Below are positions 1-15,100 of a stretch of DNA of 64,000 nt, piece by piece; positions within the stretch are counted from its first letter, which is position 1; every line of letters starts with the position of its first letter. A program made the position numbers and the translations under genes. Source of the stretch: Spisula solida (taxonomy: Eukaryota > Mollusca > Bivalvia > Venerida > Mactridae); NCBI GenBank assembly GCA_947247005.1, contig OX365945.1, forward strand, positions 15,258,501-15,322,500, read 5' to 3'. The notes below the pieces were generated by a model. It searched no databases and had not been told where the DNA came from. It saw only the letters and a program-made list of their open reading frames with translations.

Positions 1-22
1 ATTAACACCATCAACAACATAC

Positions 23-109
23 CTGGTTAGGCCAAGAGAAGGTAATATTAACACCATCAACAACAGGAAACTAAAGGTCTTCAACATGACAGCATGATGC
101 TCCGAGCTC
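23..109 (-). CDS. TMEM63: TMEM63 exon 15 (TM5 region)
   Basis: 87 nt, entered in phase 2 and left in phase 2, followed by donor GTATGT. It encodes about residues 489-518, ending in LLLMVLILPSLGLTR, which matches the TM5 region of the family. The next exon is beyond the window edge. A 19-bp stretch of this exon is repeated at +4 of the following intron (see findings). Confidence 0.92.
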
Positions 110-3100
110 CTGTAATATACAATATCACTTACATTAGTTAGATTTCAAAATGGTAAAAAATATGCGCTCCCATATTGTTATGTCTGAAGCAATTTCAATA
201 TAAATAAGCATAAATTTACAGTTAGTAAAACAGTTAAACATACACAATTTCATTTTGTTTATATTAAATTGAAAAGAAATGTTAGTAATTTCAATTTGTG
301 CCAATTTTAAATCTGAAATTTCAGTCTTCAAATATTTATGAATATGGTACATGGTTAATGTATGAGCATGTGTCTGTATGTTGACAGGGTTGATTCCTTC
401 AAATGAGACCAGTGGAGTGAAGGGTTGATTAATAATAGAAAATAGTCACAAGATCCAATAAATGGATCTATTGATAAATCATCACATAAAACTCCTCGGA
501 TCCGTTTCATAAACATATCTTAGCTAAGATTCGACTTTTTCATACGCTATTCAGAGCAAACTAATACAGCTAGTACAATCAAGCAAAGTTATATGAACTA
601 GAATGATCATAAATAACTAATTAAACTTTACGAAAATGTATGGGTTCGGAAAAGTCCAATCTAAGCTTAAGATATGTTTATGAAACGGGCCCCTGGTTTA
701 TTAAATATATATTTGATAATGCTGATGTGTTACCTGGTCCAATGTCCAACAAACTGGTCAGTATAATATACAAGGTTAGGTAACAGAGCTGTCAGTATCC
801 ACAGTAGTAAGGTCGGTAGAAATTGTACAAGTAGAGCACTCTGAAAGTATGTAAAACTAATATATTACACAACATATACCAAGCTTAACACTTCACCAAT
901 CATAATATAGTATCAGAAAAAAATTACAGTGGAACTTTTAAGCATCAAATAGTTTTGGCTCAAACACCTTAGAAACCTTGAACAGGTTCTTCGGTCCTGG
1001 CAAAATGATGGCATAGTAAACAGTAGATGCCTTAAACAGGTAGATGGCTCAAACAGGTAGATGGCTCAAACAGGTAGCTCAAACAGGTAGATGGCTCAAA
1101 CAGGTAGATGGCTCAAACAGGTAGATGGCTTGAACTATTGAACTATTTTCCTGGTGTATCAGTAGTTTGAGGTGTCAAAATTCTATCATATCAATTCATA
1201 ATCATACTAAGATCTTTTTGTACTTTAAAATTCTACATTTCACACAATCCCAAAATTAATGGAATAGCCCTTCCACAAATTTCCTGATCTTCTTATCTTT
1301 CTGTCCAACTGGCCAACAATAATTCAGTCATATAGAGACTACCCAGTCACATTATCCTAACACTGGGCCAACCAGCAAAATGAGTTTAAAGTGTGTAAAC
1401 ATAAACAGTACAACCTCTGTAGAGCAACACCCTTTAAGGCGTTGTCATCGAGAGGTTGTTGCTCTACAGATGGCCACTCTGGAGAGGTTGTTCTGTACAT
1501 ACATGTGTTTTTTCGACGTAGTCCTTATAGCTAAGTTTATCCAAGTTGTTAAGTATCATGGATGGGGTAGTGAAGAAGAAGAGTAAGATGACCATAAGTA
1601 GGTTGATGAGGATTGTACGTAACCACCATTGCCAGCCAGATAACTTCAACTTCTCCCTAAAATATAAGTATAACAAAGGGAGGTAATTCAAAGTGTACAA
1701 TAATGTAAGGGAAGACAAAATTATACAAAGGGAGGTAATTCAGTTGACAGATAATATACAAAGAGAGGGAATTCATAGTGTACAATAATGAGAAGGGAGG
1801 TCATTCAGTTGACGGATAATATACAAAGGGAGGTATTTCAAAGTGTTTAATAATGTTAAGGGAGGTAATTTAGTTGACAGATACTATATGAAGGGAGGTT
1901 ATTCAATAAATTGTAAAGGGAGGAAATTCAGTAGACAAATACTATGCGAAGGGAGATAATTCAATAAATTTGTAAAGGGAGGTAATTCAAGAGGACAAAT
2001 AAAAAGCTCAATTAATTTTGTGAAAATATATTTGGGTAAAACTAGCTTCTGAACGTATTTGCAGTATGGCAGTCAATATTTGCATCTGAGCAGCTGCTCA
2101 TTTTGAAGTAATTTAAACAATTGTGTGATTAGCTATTATACTGAAGACTTTTAGAACTCTCAACGTATCAAAAGACCCTTTGAAATATGTGAAGTATCAG
2201 TCGTTTGGGAAATATCGTTGCTGAACATACCCGTGTTCACTGCCCAATGTCACGAAAGTGATGATATTACACAACTTTACCCTAAATACCCAGTGTACAG
2301 TATACTGCAGTGATGATACTCTAACAGTATGAAACTTACCAATAAATATCTTTAGGGGCTGGAGCATAGGACACTTCCCATTCCACAATATCTAAATCAC
2401 CATGTACAGTAGATGGCTGGGGATTAGAGGAGGCCTTACATGACATCTTGAAGTCTGTTAGAATCCTGAAAATGAAAGAAACATCTCTTAATGTTTGAAC
2501 CATCTAAACTTGATAAATTATGTCCCAAATTGTGAGTATAGAATCACTGTTGCACCACAACACCTTTAGTCTTATTGTGCGTGGGTACACCTTCAAATAA
2601 ACAATTTCAATGTGTGTTTTTAAAGTAGAAGATTACAACAACAAGTTACAGGAAATTATATCAGTTTTTAATGAATATACATAATAATAGAACTAGAAAG
2701 TCCACAGGCTATACATGATTTTCAGAAGGATTTACATGATGTCCATATGATCTTCAGACAGACTTAAGGAGGTTTGGGGAATGACATTTGTTCAGACAGA
2801 TTTACAGAGGTTTGGCGAATGACATTTGTTAAGACAGACTTATGGAGGTTTGGGGAATGGCATTTGTTCAGACAGATTTACGGAGGTTTGGGAATGATAT
2901 TTGTTCAGACAGACTTACAGAGGTTTGGGAATGATATTTGTTCAGACAGATTTACAGAGGTTTGGGGAATAATATTTGTTCAGACAGACTTATGGAGGTT
3001 TGGGGAATGACATTTGTTTAGACAGATTTACAGAGGTTTGGGGACTGATATTTGTTCAGACAGACTTGTGGAGGTTTGGGGAATGATATTGTTCAGACAG

Positions 3101-6100
3101 TTTACAGAGGTTTGGGGACTGATATTTGTTCAGATAGACTTATGGAGGTTTGGGGAATGAAATTTGTTTAGACAGATTTACAGAGGTTTGGGGTATGACA
3201 GACTTATGGAGGTTTGGGGAATGATATTTGTTCAGACAGATTTACAGAAGTTTGGGGACTGATATTTGTTCAGACAGATTTACAAAGGTTTGGGGAATGA
3301 TATTTGTTCAGACAGATTTACAGAGGTTTGGGGAATGATATTTGTTCAGACAGACTTACGGAGGTTTGGGGAATGACCTTCTTCAGACAGATTTTCAGAG
3401 GTTGGCAGTATGTAATATGTTCAGACCGAATTACAGTGGTTTGGGGTATGATTTGTTCAGACATATTTACAGAGGTTTGGGAAAGAATATGTTAAGACAG
3501 GTTTACAGAGGTTTGGTGTGTGATATGTTCAGACAAATTTACGGAGGTTTGGGGTAATGATATTTGTTAAGACAAATTTACAGAGGTCTGGTGGTACATG
3601 TATGTGATTACACTAGCATAAAGTTATAACCAGATTGAGGGAAGCAATCATAGCAGCTAGTTATCTTTCTATACCAGTAAGTACATAATGCAAATAACGA
3701 GTGAATTGATAGACAAGTGTTACTCAATGTAAACTGTTACTGGTCATTTTCAGACCCTAAAGTAAAACATTAATGGAGATGATTTAAATGAGACAGGCGA
3801 ATAATCAATTTAATTTAGTTCCCAAACTGAATGAATAATTCCACTCATTCTATTCATTAACCAATAGCGGTTAATCTCAATTTAATGGAATTTTTAAGGT
3901 TAATTTATTCTGACATTTATGAGAACAGTTCAGTGATCACCATAGATAAGTCAATTTCTGTAATTGGATTGTCTCCCTTCTATACTCATTATTGGAAAAT
4001 AATTGGTTGACGGACACAGGATATGGGAATGAATTGATGTATTTATATTGAGAAAGGTCAAAACTATTACCACGAAAACAAATTTGGCATACAGTAAAAC
4101 ATTTCTAAGCAGGCTTTGATTAAGGATAACTTGGTTAGAGTGAAATTACCAGATGCCAGTGCAGAGAACGCTGTTTGTGGAAGGTTAAACATGGGCAATA
4201 TTTCCAGTGTTTTTACAACCATAATTACTGTAAACCTAGAAACTATTTCGCGTGATTTAAGTTCGCAAGTGATAGAAATTTGAGAAAGTAAGTAGCCGCG
4301 AAAGTGTTCAGAACATGAAAAACGCGAAAGTTTCTTGTTTTGAATGAAATTCATAGTGTTTGTGCACGATGTTTACTACACTGAAATCAAGTTTTACGTC
4401 ACGGGATTTTCACATAAGTAAGAAACGTTCTTTTTTAGTGTACAACTATGTTTTTGAAGTAAAAAAACCTCACATTAATCTTTATTATACGTGATGTTTT
4501 ACCAATGTGTATGTAATTTACTAATCATGTAATGACAGGCGGTAGTGTTTTAATATGTTTTTGTGTCGTTGTCGTCTATGAAGGTATATGTATATCATTG
4601 TTGCCGTCTACAAGAACGATAACTGAGTAGAGTTTTGTGTTAAGAATATATATGTGTCTTTTCTGTGTAATTTTTTTTCATTGTATACAAAAAATAATCA
4701 CATATAAATCGAAAATAAAATGATTTCCTCCTGTTTTGGTGTTGTTTTCTTTAAATATCCTTTTCATTTGCCTTGTCAATATAACGTGTAGCAAATTGTA
4801 CTTGATCATCGCTTATTGTCTAATTAATTCATTTAAACTAATATCACAGTTGCTGCATAATTACTTGGTCATTGAACGCACATAATACGGTAAGTTAAAC
4901 ACAGTAATGATGCAGTTTGTGACAGTTTAGATAAATTGTCAATTCTTTTGTATTCAATGGACAAAAACAATCAATGTTTGACAGGGCTTAACAAAGGGAC
5001 AAAGGATTAACCGAAGGTGAGAACATTGATTAAGCGGTAACTATATACTGTACAATACGTGAAAGTATGTACAATATAGATTTTAACAAAAGTGAATTTG
5101 TCACTATGCGACTAAGGTTTCGCGGAGTTCACGTGAAACTAAAATACGCAAAACTTTGTAGCCGCGAATATGCCGACGATCGGCAAAACGCAAAAGTTAG
5201 TATTCACGAAAGTAAAGCGGTTTACAGTAAATCCTTTCATTGGTCAACTCAATTCTCGATTTACATATGTAAACATCTGGCATCTGATAAATTCGAGGGA
5301 ACCTAAATTTTAAGTTTGCTATATGCAAAAAATCACTATATCCAAGTTCAGTACAAGTGAGTTTTAAAATTTTAGGAAAGGTGTGTGTTTATAAAGCATG
5401 TAAATAGAACAGATTAGAACCTTGAGCAGCAGTTGATTGATTTACTACGTTTTTTAACTCTGAAATAAACATATCAATTTCGTTCATGCTTTTTAGTGAT
5501 AATATTTTCACTTGTTGTATTTCATTCAGTTGTGTGTTGGGCATATGTCGGGTAATTGTGCTCTGTGCTCGGCTATCTAAATTGAGTGCTTCCTTCCCTG
5601 TCTGATTTTCAGTTTCTATTTTTAAGCCATTGTGAAATATTGCTAAGGACAAGTCCTATACAAATGCACTACGAGAACAGTGATTACACATGCAAAAAAC
5701 ACTTAAAGGGGCCATAACTCCTCTTTGACATCGTGAAAAAGGGCCAAAACTTCCCTTCTATTTAAAGATAGCATAAAATGAGACAAAACATCAATAAAGT
5801 TTTACCTTTCAGCCATTTGAACGTTCTCAAAGGTAACAAAAGCCACTCCAAGACAATTCTTATAAGCTGTAACTTTTTCCTTCTCAAATTCTTGTGCTAT
5901 TTTGTCTTCCTCGTCACCATAGTATGTAATGGCATCCAGCTACAATAAATGTCACGTGATAAAGATTTCAGAACACTTTCCGAGGAACTTTTTAATCGCC
6001 CCTCGTACATATATTACACAAACATTTAATGACATACATGTAATTATCAATTGGTGAGAAACCTGTGAAATACTTACCACTTACATTACATGAAATACAA

Positions 6101-9100
6101 ATGTACTTGTATTATATTGTTTGCTCAAGTTCTACTAATAAAGTTGTAAGTGCATTGTCATTCCTTTTTTTCCCAGCCAGATTGTCAAGCTGTTTTTTGG
6201 CTACCTTAAACAGGGTAAACTTATACAGTCAGTCACTAAAATCCTTTCTACAGGAAATAAATGTTCCATTCAAACACATTCCTTACCTCCATGCATCCAC
6301 AGGACTCTGCACAGCATAGAAATTGACCACAGGGGTATGGTCTCACAATGGGACGATGTCCAGTTTTCTGTACTTCAACCTCAGAATTGAGGCGAGCCTC
6401 TTTTGCAGCATTTCTGAAAATATACAGTCGGTCAATCTCAAACAGTTCATTTCATAATGAATGTCACATTATACAGCACTGAAAAAGCCAAGGAAAGAAA
6501 ACTGCTGATTGTAATGTCAATAGAATTGTACACATCAAGGTTGGCACCGTGGACAAGTGTGTAGACCATGGATCAAGTGGTCCCTGGTTTGAATCTCAGC
6601 CGGGGCACTTAAGTCATTTCTGAAATGCTTTTAGTGTTTCCCACCCAACTAGAGATGAACTGGTTGGTAACCCAGATGTAGTCCCAAGTGTACCAGTGCT
6701 ATATACCGGGTATGCTAAAAGAACCTAGAAGTTTTTTTTGGGAATGACACAGACTTTTTCAACACTTGATAAGATACAGTTAACTTCTATAAACAAGAGG
6801 GCCCATAGGGCCCTAGGTCGCTCACCTGTGCACATTGATCCAGATATTTCCATGTTGTTTTTTTTAAAAAGTTTTCTTACCGGTTGCCATGGCAACCAGA
6901 GTTCTGCATGGATTATAATTCTTTTAGCTCTTTTTAGAAAGGATAATCCAAGGAACAATGTTACCCATATAACATGAAATACCAGAACCTTTAGAGAAGA
7001 AAATTTTAAAAGATTTTACTATAGTATATAGGGAAAACAGGGCCCCACCCACTGGCGGCCATATTTTTTGACGAATCACGATAAAAATGTCAATTTTGTA
7101 AGAGCGTCACCCAACAACTATTTCTGTAAAATTATTTCGAAATCTGGCCAGCGGTTGATTTTTTATGATTTTTTAAAAGATTTTCCTATTAGTTGCCATG
7201 GCGACCAGAGTTCTGCAGAGGTTATAATTCTTTTAGCTATTTTAAGAAAGAACCACCCAAGAAACAATTTTACAAATTTATAGTGAAATCCAACCAGGAC
7301 TTTTAGAGAAGAAGATTTTTAAAGATTTCACTATAGATATATAGAGAAAAACAGAGCCCCACCCACTGGCGGCCATGTTTTTTGACGAATCACAACAAAA
7401 ATGTCAATTTTGTTAGAGGGTCAACCAACAACTATTTGTGCAAACTTATTTTTAAATCTGGCCAGTGGTTGATTTTTTATGATTTTTTAAGGATTTTCCT
7501 ATTGGTTGCCATGGCAACCAGAGTTCTGGATGGATTATAATTCTTTTAGCTATTTTAGGAAAGAACCACCCAAGGAACAATGTTACCAATTTATAATGAA
7601 ATCCAATCAGTACTTTTAGAGGAGAAGATTCTGAAGATTTTACTATAGATATATAGGGAAAACAGCGCCCCACCCACTGCCGGCCATGTTTTTTGACGAA
7701 TCAATACAAAAATGGCAATTTTGTAAGAGGGTCACCCAACAACTATTTCTGTAAAATTATTTTGAAATCTGACCAGCGGTTGATTTTTTATGATTTTTTA
7801 AAAGATTTTCCTATTGGTTGCCATGGCAACCAGAGTTATTCATAGATTACAATTCTTTTAGCTACTTTTAGAAAGGACAACCAGAGGAACATTCCTGTGA
7901 AGTTTGGTTGACATCGGTCAAGTGGTTTAGGAGGAGAAGTTGTTTGAATGAATTGTTGACGCACACACGGACGGACGGACGCACACACGGACGACGGACG
8001 AAGAGTGATCACAATAGCTCACCTTGTCACTATGTGACAGGTGAGCTAATAAAACCAGACAAATTCAGTACTGGATCACCACATTACCTACACGCCAGGT
8101 ACGAATTTTACTGACCAGCCAGTATTATCCCGTATCAGGTCACTAGATGACCATGTAACTAATAATGTAGGCCTATTGCACAGTCACTGAGCCAACCATC
8201 ATCCCAATGCACAAAAGCCTACACTACCACTAGGTTACAGAGGCGGTATATAATTATTCTAATACCTTTTCCCATCAAGTTCCATCAGATGTTCGACATC
8301 GTAGGCAAACTGTACATCTTGTACAATCATCTCTGGGTAAGCTTCTCTGTAATAAACAAACATGTACAGTGGTTAGCCAAGTTTCCAGACAATATTAATT
8401 TTTCACGATGTCACTTAAGGCCCGATCACAACCTATATGCCTGCTTTACCCACATACGTCTTTTTGGGAAGTTTACCATTAAACATAGTGCATACTTACA
8501 AGGATGTCATGTTGTGACCGCCCCTTAAAGGCTGCAAAATGTGAAAAATGGTTTCCCAAAAATAAATTGGTTTACAAAATTCTAATAGCCAAGGTTTTTT
8601 ATGTCGAAAAATTATGGAAAGAAATTTAATGTTATGCCAACTTACTGGAAATGTTGCATGATGACACTTTTATAACATTTTTCTTTGGGGATTCCTGCAA
8701 TCATCAAGGTTTTTGATGCCTGTAACACACAAATAAGCATTATATAACATTTGTAACTTAATTATAACACAGTGACAAATCCAACCAAAGTCTACATCAC
8801 AAATTAACATTTCCCAACATTTAAGTAAGTAGAATGCAGTAAATAACTAGAAATGTGTCCACAGGACACGGATGCCCCTGCTAAAAGCCTCAGACGCCTA
8901 CCGGGTAAATAAAGTTATGCAAATGGAATAACTTAAAATAAAGTTTGTAATTGCTTAAACGCGCATGACACATCGTCTTGATGTGGTGAACATTTGTACC
9001 AAGTGTTATAAATATCCAATAAGCAATGACAAAGTTACAGAGCGGACACGAATCACTTGCCTATTTGAACCTTTGACCTCTTAGTGTGACCTTGACCTTT

Positions 9101-12100
9101 GAGCTAGGGATGTGGGTTCTTGCGCAATACACATTGTCTTGATGCGGTGAACATTTGTACCAAATATTATAAATATCCAATAAGAAATGACAAAGTTACA
9201 GAGCGGACACGAATCACATACCTATTTGAGCCTTTTAACCTTTGACCTCTAAGTGTAACCTTGACCTTTGAGCTAGGAACCTGGGTCTTGCTCATGACAC
9301 ATCGTCTTGATGTGGTGAACATTTGTACCAAATATTATAAATATCCAATAAGAAATAACAAAGTTACAGAGCGGACACGTTTTCACAATTTTCGAACACA
9401 CACACACCCACCCACACACGGACAGGGAGAAACTATATGCCCTTCCGCCATGAAATGGCGGGGGCATAAAAATGTGGAACTAAATACTGTAATAACAGAT
9501 GGGTTTATCTTTTTATTTTACCAACGTTTCGTCTTAACAATAAGCCTTAACCAGGAATTTTAGAAAGTAGACTGGTCTAAGAATCTTAGAAAATATATGA
9601 ATGTCAAGCCTACACTTAGTACCTGAAAAACACGTGTCAAGACAAGTAATTTGTATTTCTACAACATAAAACAAGTGTTGAAAGTTTCAATGCAATATCC
9701 TTGATAGTATATCAGTTAAACTTTTATGTGCAAGTTACAGATATGGTCTGAATGAAACTTATAACAGAAATAACAGACCAACAGACCTACAGAAAGCCAG
9801 ACCAACATGCTTTGTTTGAAAGAGTATAACAAGTTTAAAGATGTTAATCATGTATAGGTGGATATTTTTGTGGGTCAAAAGTTTGAATTCCAGACATTTG
9901 GTGTGCAGAAATATTAGTAATTTTATAGTTTATAGTATAGTTCTTTGTTGGCAAAAATATATGCTAGCTGAAATATTTCCTCATCGCTAACTATATCGCT
10001 CATACTGTAGTCATTTCACACGTTTCAGGATGCTAAGCCAAACTGTTAATTTATCGATCAGAAACGATTTTGTCTACAGACAGACTGACTGATCAACTTG
10101 TGAAAAGCAATACACGCCCACTGTTTGAAAGGTGGCATACTGAGGAAGTATAGACTTACATGTTCATCATCATCAAATGTCAGATTGACAGAGAAATGCC
10201 TCATAAATATCACAGCCAGCACAAGGTACACTACAGCTAGAAAAGCATGAATCCACAGTAGGTTTGATCTGTAATTTATAACATGACTTCCTGGTTACGA
10301 TACATTATGATACATTGTATCATCACAGATTGAACAACAGGCGTCAGAAAGCTTCAGGATAATGCCACACCCTCTTTAATGACATGGAGAAAACCTCATG
10401 TATGTAGGGTCAAACTGACACACGAAAGTAGGACATTGAAGCTGTTAAGTTTCATTTTTCTTGTTAATTTTTGTGTTTGTCATTGTGGCTAATTACTTGT
10501 GGTCTGTTTTAGTTAGTTCCTTTTTGCGCCTTTTGTTCTATGTTGTTTCTGTCGAATGCTGCCTTCCCTGTCGATTTGTTATTATCTTTTTCTAAAAAAT
10601 TTCAAGGACTGAATCCACAACATGATTATTTTCAGTAAAACAGTAAAAGCCGTGTTCAACTGTTCGGCTGAAAATTCTCATACAGGTATATAGCCGAGTT
10701 CAACTGTTCGGCTGAAAATTCTCATACATGCAGCTAACAGTTTTGCAGAAAGATATGCAAGTGTTGGATTATTCTAAATTCTAGAGTCACTTGTATTTAA
10801 CCCTTTACTCCACTGGTATGCCTTTTCATACCACATCACCAATTTATTTCCAATAATCTATCTCTGATGGTGAACTAGAGCTGTCGTTGATTTAACCTGA
10901 GGCGTATCATATCGACAATTCCAATATACTAGAAGACAAATATTGACAATACAGCGATATATCAATTTGCACATATAGATGACCTGTAACAGGCCTATCA
11001 GTCATGATTCACATATTTAGCTGTTCTACGCTGTTTATATTGGATATACTAGTAGAATCAGCTTCTGAAAATAGCAGCTTTGGTTTGAGTTTAGGCTGAC
11101 CTATTTTGATAATTTGTAAACTTCCAATTAACCAAATAAGTGTTTTGTGCAGGAAAAATGAGGTTTTGGATGATTCCATTCATTTAACCATGTATTGATA
11201 TTTCAAAATGTGAAATGATTGTCTAAAAAATATCATCAATACATCAATATTGCTGCTATCAATGACAGCTCTATGGTGAACACAATTTATCAAGTCATAC
11301 CAGAATGGAGATTGTGTGTACACTACAATGTAATCAGTCTTTTTTACATGAGAGATTCCTTTCCAATGTTTTTAATTCCATACTTTACAACCACGCAAAA
11401 TGATCATTTTATCAAACCTAATCAAAATCCATGAAATTAAATCCACACATTTGGGGAGATGAATAGCTTTACAGTAGTACAGTGATCAAGGCATGAGGGA
11501 TGAATAAATCTTTTAACAAATTGATAAGATTTCCTGATTATAATGTTGCGTGCTCAGACAAAATGACTGCAGGGAGCATTAAACATTTATGCTCTTGCCT
11601 TTGTTCAGAGAGTAAATATAGTATGTTAACCTGTAACTCCATATACATGTACCTACAAAAATGTTTATCTACTATGAGTGTTATTCCGATAAGAGTCAAC
11701 TTAAACTGTCAGTAAATAGGCTTTATTGCTATAAAGTAACTCTTTAGGGTCTATGAATATAAAGGGTTAGTACTTTAGGGGCTATGGAATAAATAGTCTA
11801 TCCTTTAAAATGCACGAAATTCTAGTTCACAATTAAAGGTTCAACCAGCATTGCATGTTTAATGAACCCATATTTACTAAACTTTTCTCAAACCCATATT
11901 TACTAAACTTTCCTCAAACCCATATTTACTTAACTTCCCTCAAACCCATATTTACTAAACTTCCCTCAAACCCATATTTACTAAACTTTCCTCAAACCCA
12001 TATTTACTTTTAACTTTTCTCAAACCCATATTTACTAAACTTTCCTCAAACCAATATTTACTTAACTTTTCTCAAACTCATATTTACTAAACTTTCCTCA

Positions 12101-15100
12101 AACCCATATTTACTTAACTTTTCTCAAACCCATATTTACTTAACTTTTCTCAAACCCATATTTACTAAACTTTCCTCAAACCCATATTTACTTATAACTT
12201 TTCTCAAACCCATATTTACTAAACTTTCCTCAAACCCATATTTACTTAACTTTTCTCAAACCCATATTTACTAAACTTTCCTCAAACCCATATTTACTTA
12301 ACTTCCCTCAAACCCATATTTACTTAACTTTCCTCAGACCCATATTTACTTAACTTTTCACAAACCCATATTTACTAAACTTTCCTCAAACCCATATTTG
12401 CTAAACTTTTCTCAAACCCATATTTACTAAACTTTCCTCAAACCCATATTTGCTAAACTTTTCTCAAACCCATATTTACTAAACTTTTCTCAAACCCATA
12501 TTTACTAATCTTTTCTCAAACCCATATTTACTAAACTTTTCTCAAAACCATATTTACTAAACTTTTCTCAAACCCATATTTACGAAACTTTTCTCAAAAC
12601 CATATTTGCTAAAATTTTCTCTAACCCATATTTACTAAACTTTTCTCAAACCCATATTTGCTAAAATTTTCTCTAACCCATATTTACTAAACTTTTCTCA
12701 AACCCATATTTACTAAACTTTTCCTCAATCATTAAAAGTGTGCAAAATCAGCAATCATCTACAGATTTAACATGTGGAGCTTAACATGAAAGTAATCTAT
12801 ATGTTTTCACTAAGCAATTTCCCCCTGCTCAATGGATGCAGTGTAATATTGTATACAACTCTATCATTATCTATCAGGAGGTGAATGGAAGAAAATTTAT
12901 AAAAAAAACGTCAGACAGAAATTCACAGAATGGATGATAAATTTCTTACAATCAGAAGACCAAGCCTGTCTAACATTGAATTTATGTCATTTTAAGACTA
13001 TCATTAGATTGCTGATCAATCGTGTCTGGCCCCATGGAGACAAGATCTAAATAGATAAATGATGCGAAATCGAAATACGTTTATAGAAACCAGGGAAAGT
13101 TCACATGGAAACGTCAAGTCATTCTTCAAGTTTTTATCTCATCTTCAAGCATGCATTATTTTTTTGCAAACGTAACACTTGTAACATACAACAACCTGTC
13201 ACTTATTTAACATTGTTATAAGGGGTCAAACAAAATTTTTATGAACCTACATGGGGATTTTATAAAGATTCTTTAAAAAATTCTATTTTCAGTTTAACAA
13301 TACTGGATGTATATTAAAACACTGAGCGTCGAGCTATACCAGCTCCCTAGAACCATTTTAATATACTAGTACTTGGTATTTGCGACCTGGGATGGAACCC
13401 ACAACCACCCATTCCTGAGGTCAATGTTCCATTCTCAACAATTTAACTATTTGACCACCCAAACTGCTGTAGTGCTTAAACTTCATTACAAATATATGCT
13501 ACAGTTTTGCACATAGAAATGTGGTACACTTACTTGGCATCCAAATTAGCGATGGTGGTGTGTCCAAAGTCTGTCGCATTACCAACTGTAAGAAATAAAA
13601 CATCATTTAGTTCTATTAGAACCTCAATCAACATTGTCAACATTAAAACAGACAAATTCTGCATAACTGGTTATTATGGTAACTGGAATCGTTGGATAAT
13701 TCAGGGGTTACTAGGGGTTGAACCTCATGGGTCATTTTGATAACTTTTAATTACAATACCAACAAGACATATCACTTAATGTGATGAATACCCCCAGCTC
13801 GACACAGTCACTTAAATGTGCTCTGACAAACAACTAGACTTAGTTAGGGCAATAACTCCCTAAAAATTTATCCGACCTGTGTGTGCCAACAATGTGCACA
13901 AATAAACCTGGTACTTATCAGCCATGCAAAGTTTTGATGAAATCCGACCATTGGTAACAGAGAAATAGTGCACATAAAATTAATAAGTGTAAAAAAACAA
14001 AGGGCCATAACTCCCTTAAAATGGATCCGACCAACGTGTGCCGATGATATACACAACTAGACTTGGTACTGATAGATCATGCAAAGTTTCAATAAAATCT
14101 GACTATGGTTACAGAGAAATAGCGCGGACAAAATTTGGACGGACCAACCGGCCGACCAACCACCAAACAGACCAACGTCAAGCATGACTCCAATATAGCC
14201 CCCATATACTATGTATCCGGGGGGTATAATAATTCTGAAGGATTTTTGACACAAAAACGTATGTCTCCCACAAAGGGCCATAACTCTGGCAATAATCATC
14301 TGACCTAAAATTCCTAACAATATGCACAACTAGGCTTCAAACCAACTACAGTAGAACTTCGATGCCTCGAACTACCGTCGGACCGTGAAAACAGTTTGAG
14401 GCATCTAGGGTGTTCGAGGCATCTATGGTATTCAAATATAAGTTCAATCTGATGTCGGCATGAAAATCCGTGTGTGCATTGCATAATTACTTTACTTAAA
14501 TAATGCACGTGTATCATTTTAACACTATTCATTATAATAATAAAACATAAGATATTTAGACAAAATTGACCTGAAATCCGATTTATCTTAGGCAAGCTCT
14601 TTGAATGTTTACAAGTCTTACTAAGGTAACTTGTTATACAGTGCACTTATGTAAAGCAGCGAGTCTCGAATTATTATCATGTTCGATGTCAAGTTCGACT
14701 ATCAGTAAATAAATGATACTGAAACAAACACTTTAACGTATGAGAACGTTTAAAAATTTTATTTTATTCTGATATGTTGTTGCTTCTAAATTTTATTAAA
14801 CAAAAAAAAATATTATTTCCGGATGGCCTTCGTTATCTATTAAATGGATCTTAAGTGTTTAAGTTTCTCAAAAACTCGTTATACAATGCAAACTATACTA
14901 TTGTTAGGTATACATCTGTACAGTAATTATCATAACTTGTTAATACACCTGTCATCGACTACCTGCGGTCGAACAATTGAGTTCAACACTTAATGAAAGG
15001 TGCGAAAAATTGCATTGTTCGACCCATCTACAGGTAAATCATAGCGAGGGACCGTCCAATCAGTTCGAGTGTTTGACCTAGATATTGTTCGAGTGATTTA

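Noticed and set aside
2774..3557. Several 60-78 codon frames with FRQIYGGLG-like repeats
   Set aside because: Translations of the 38-bp minisatellite.
5389..5652. 87-codon minus-strand ORF between TMEM63 exons 11 and 12, considered as an extra or alternative exon
   Set aside because: The upstream TATAG could be an acceptor, but joining from exon 11 (phase 2) runs into a stop after a few codons. Exon 11 joins exon 12 in frame. It may be a remnant of other coding DNA; no family recognised.
8016..8049. Assigning elements A-J to canonical Helitrons by a 3' CTRR end
   Set aside because: Elements end GAGCTAA or GCATAA right at the hairpin rather than about 10 bp beyond it, and lack a 5' TC. The subterminal-repeat plan fits Helentron-associated elements better.
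11866..12727. Possible CRISPR-like array of regular repeats
   Set aside because: Units are contiguous 27-bp copies with no spacers, in a eukaryotic intron.
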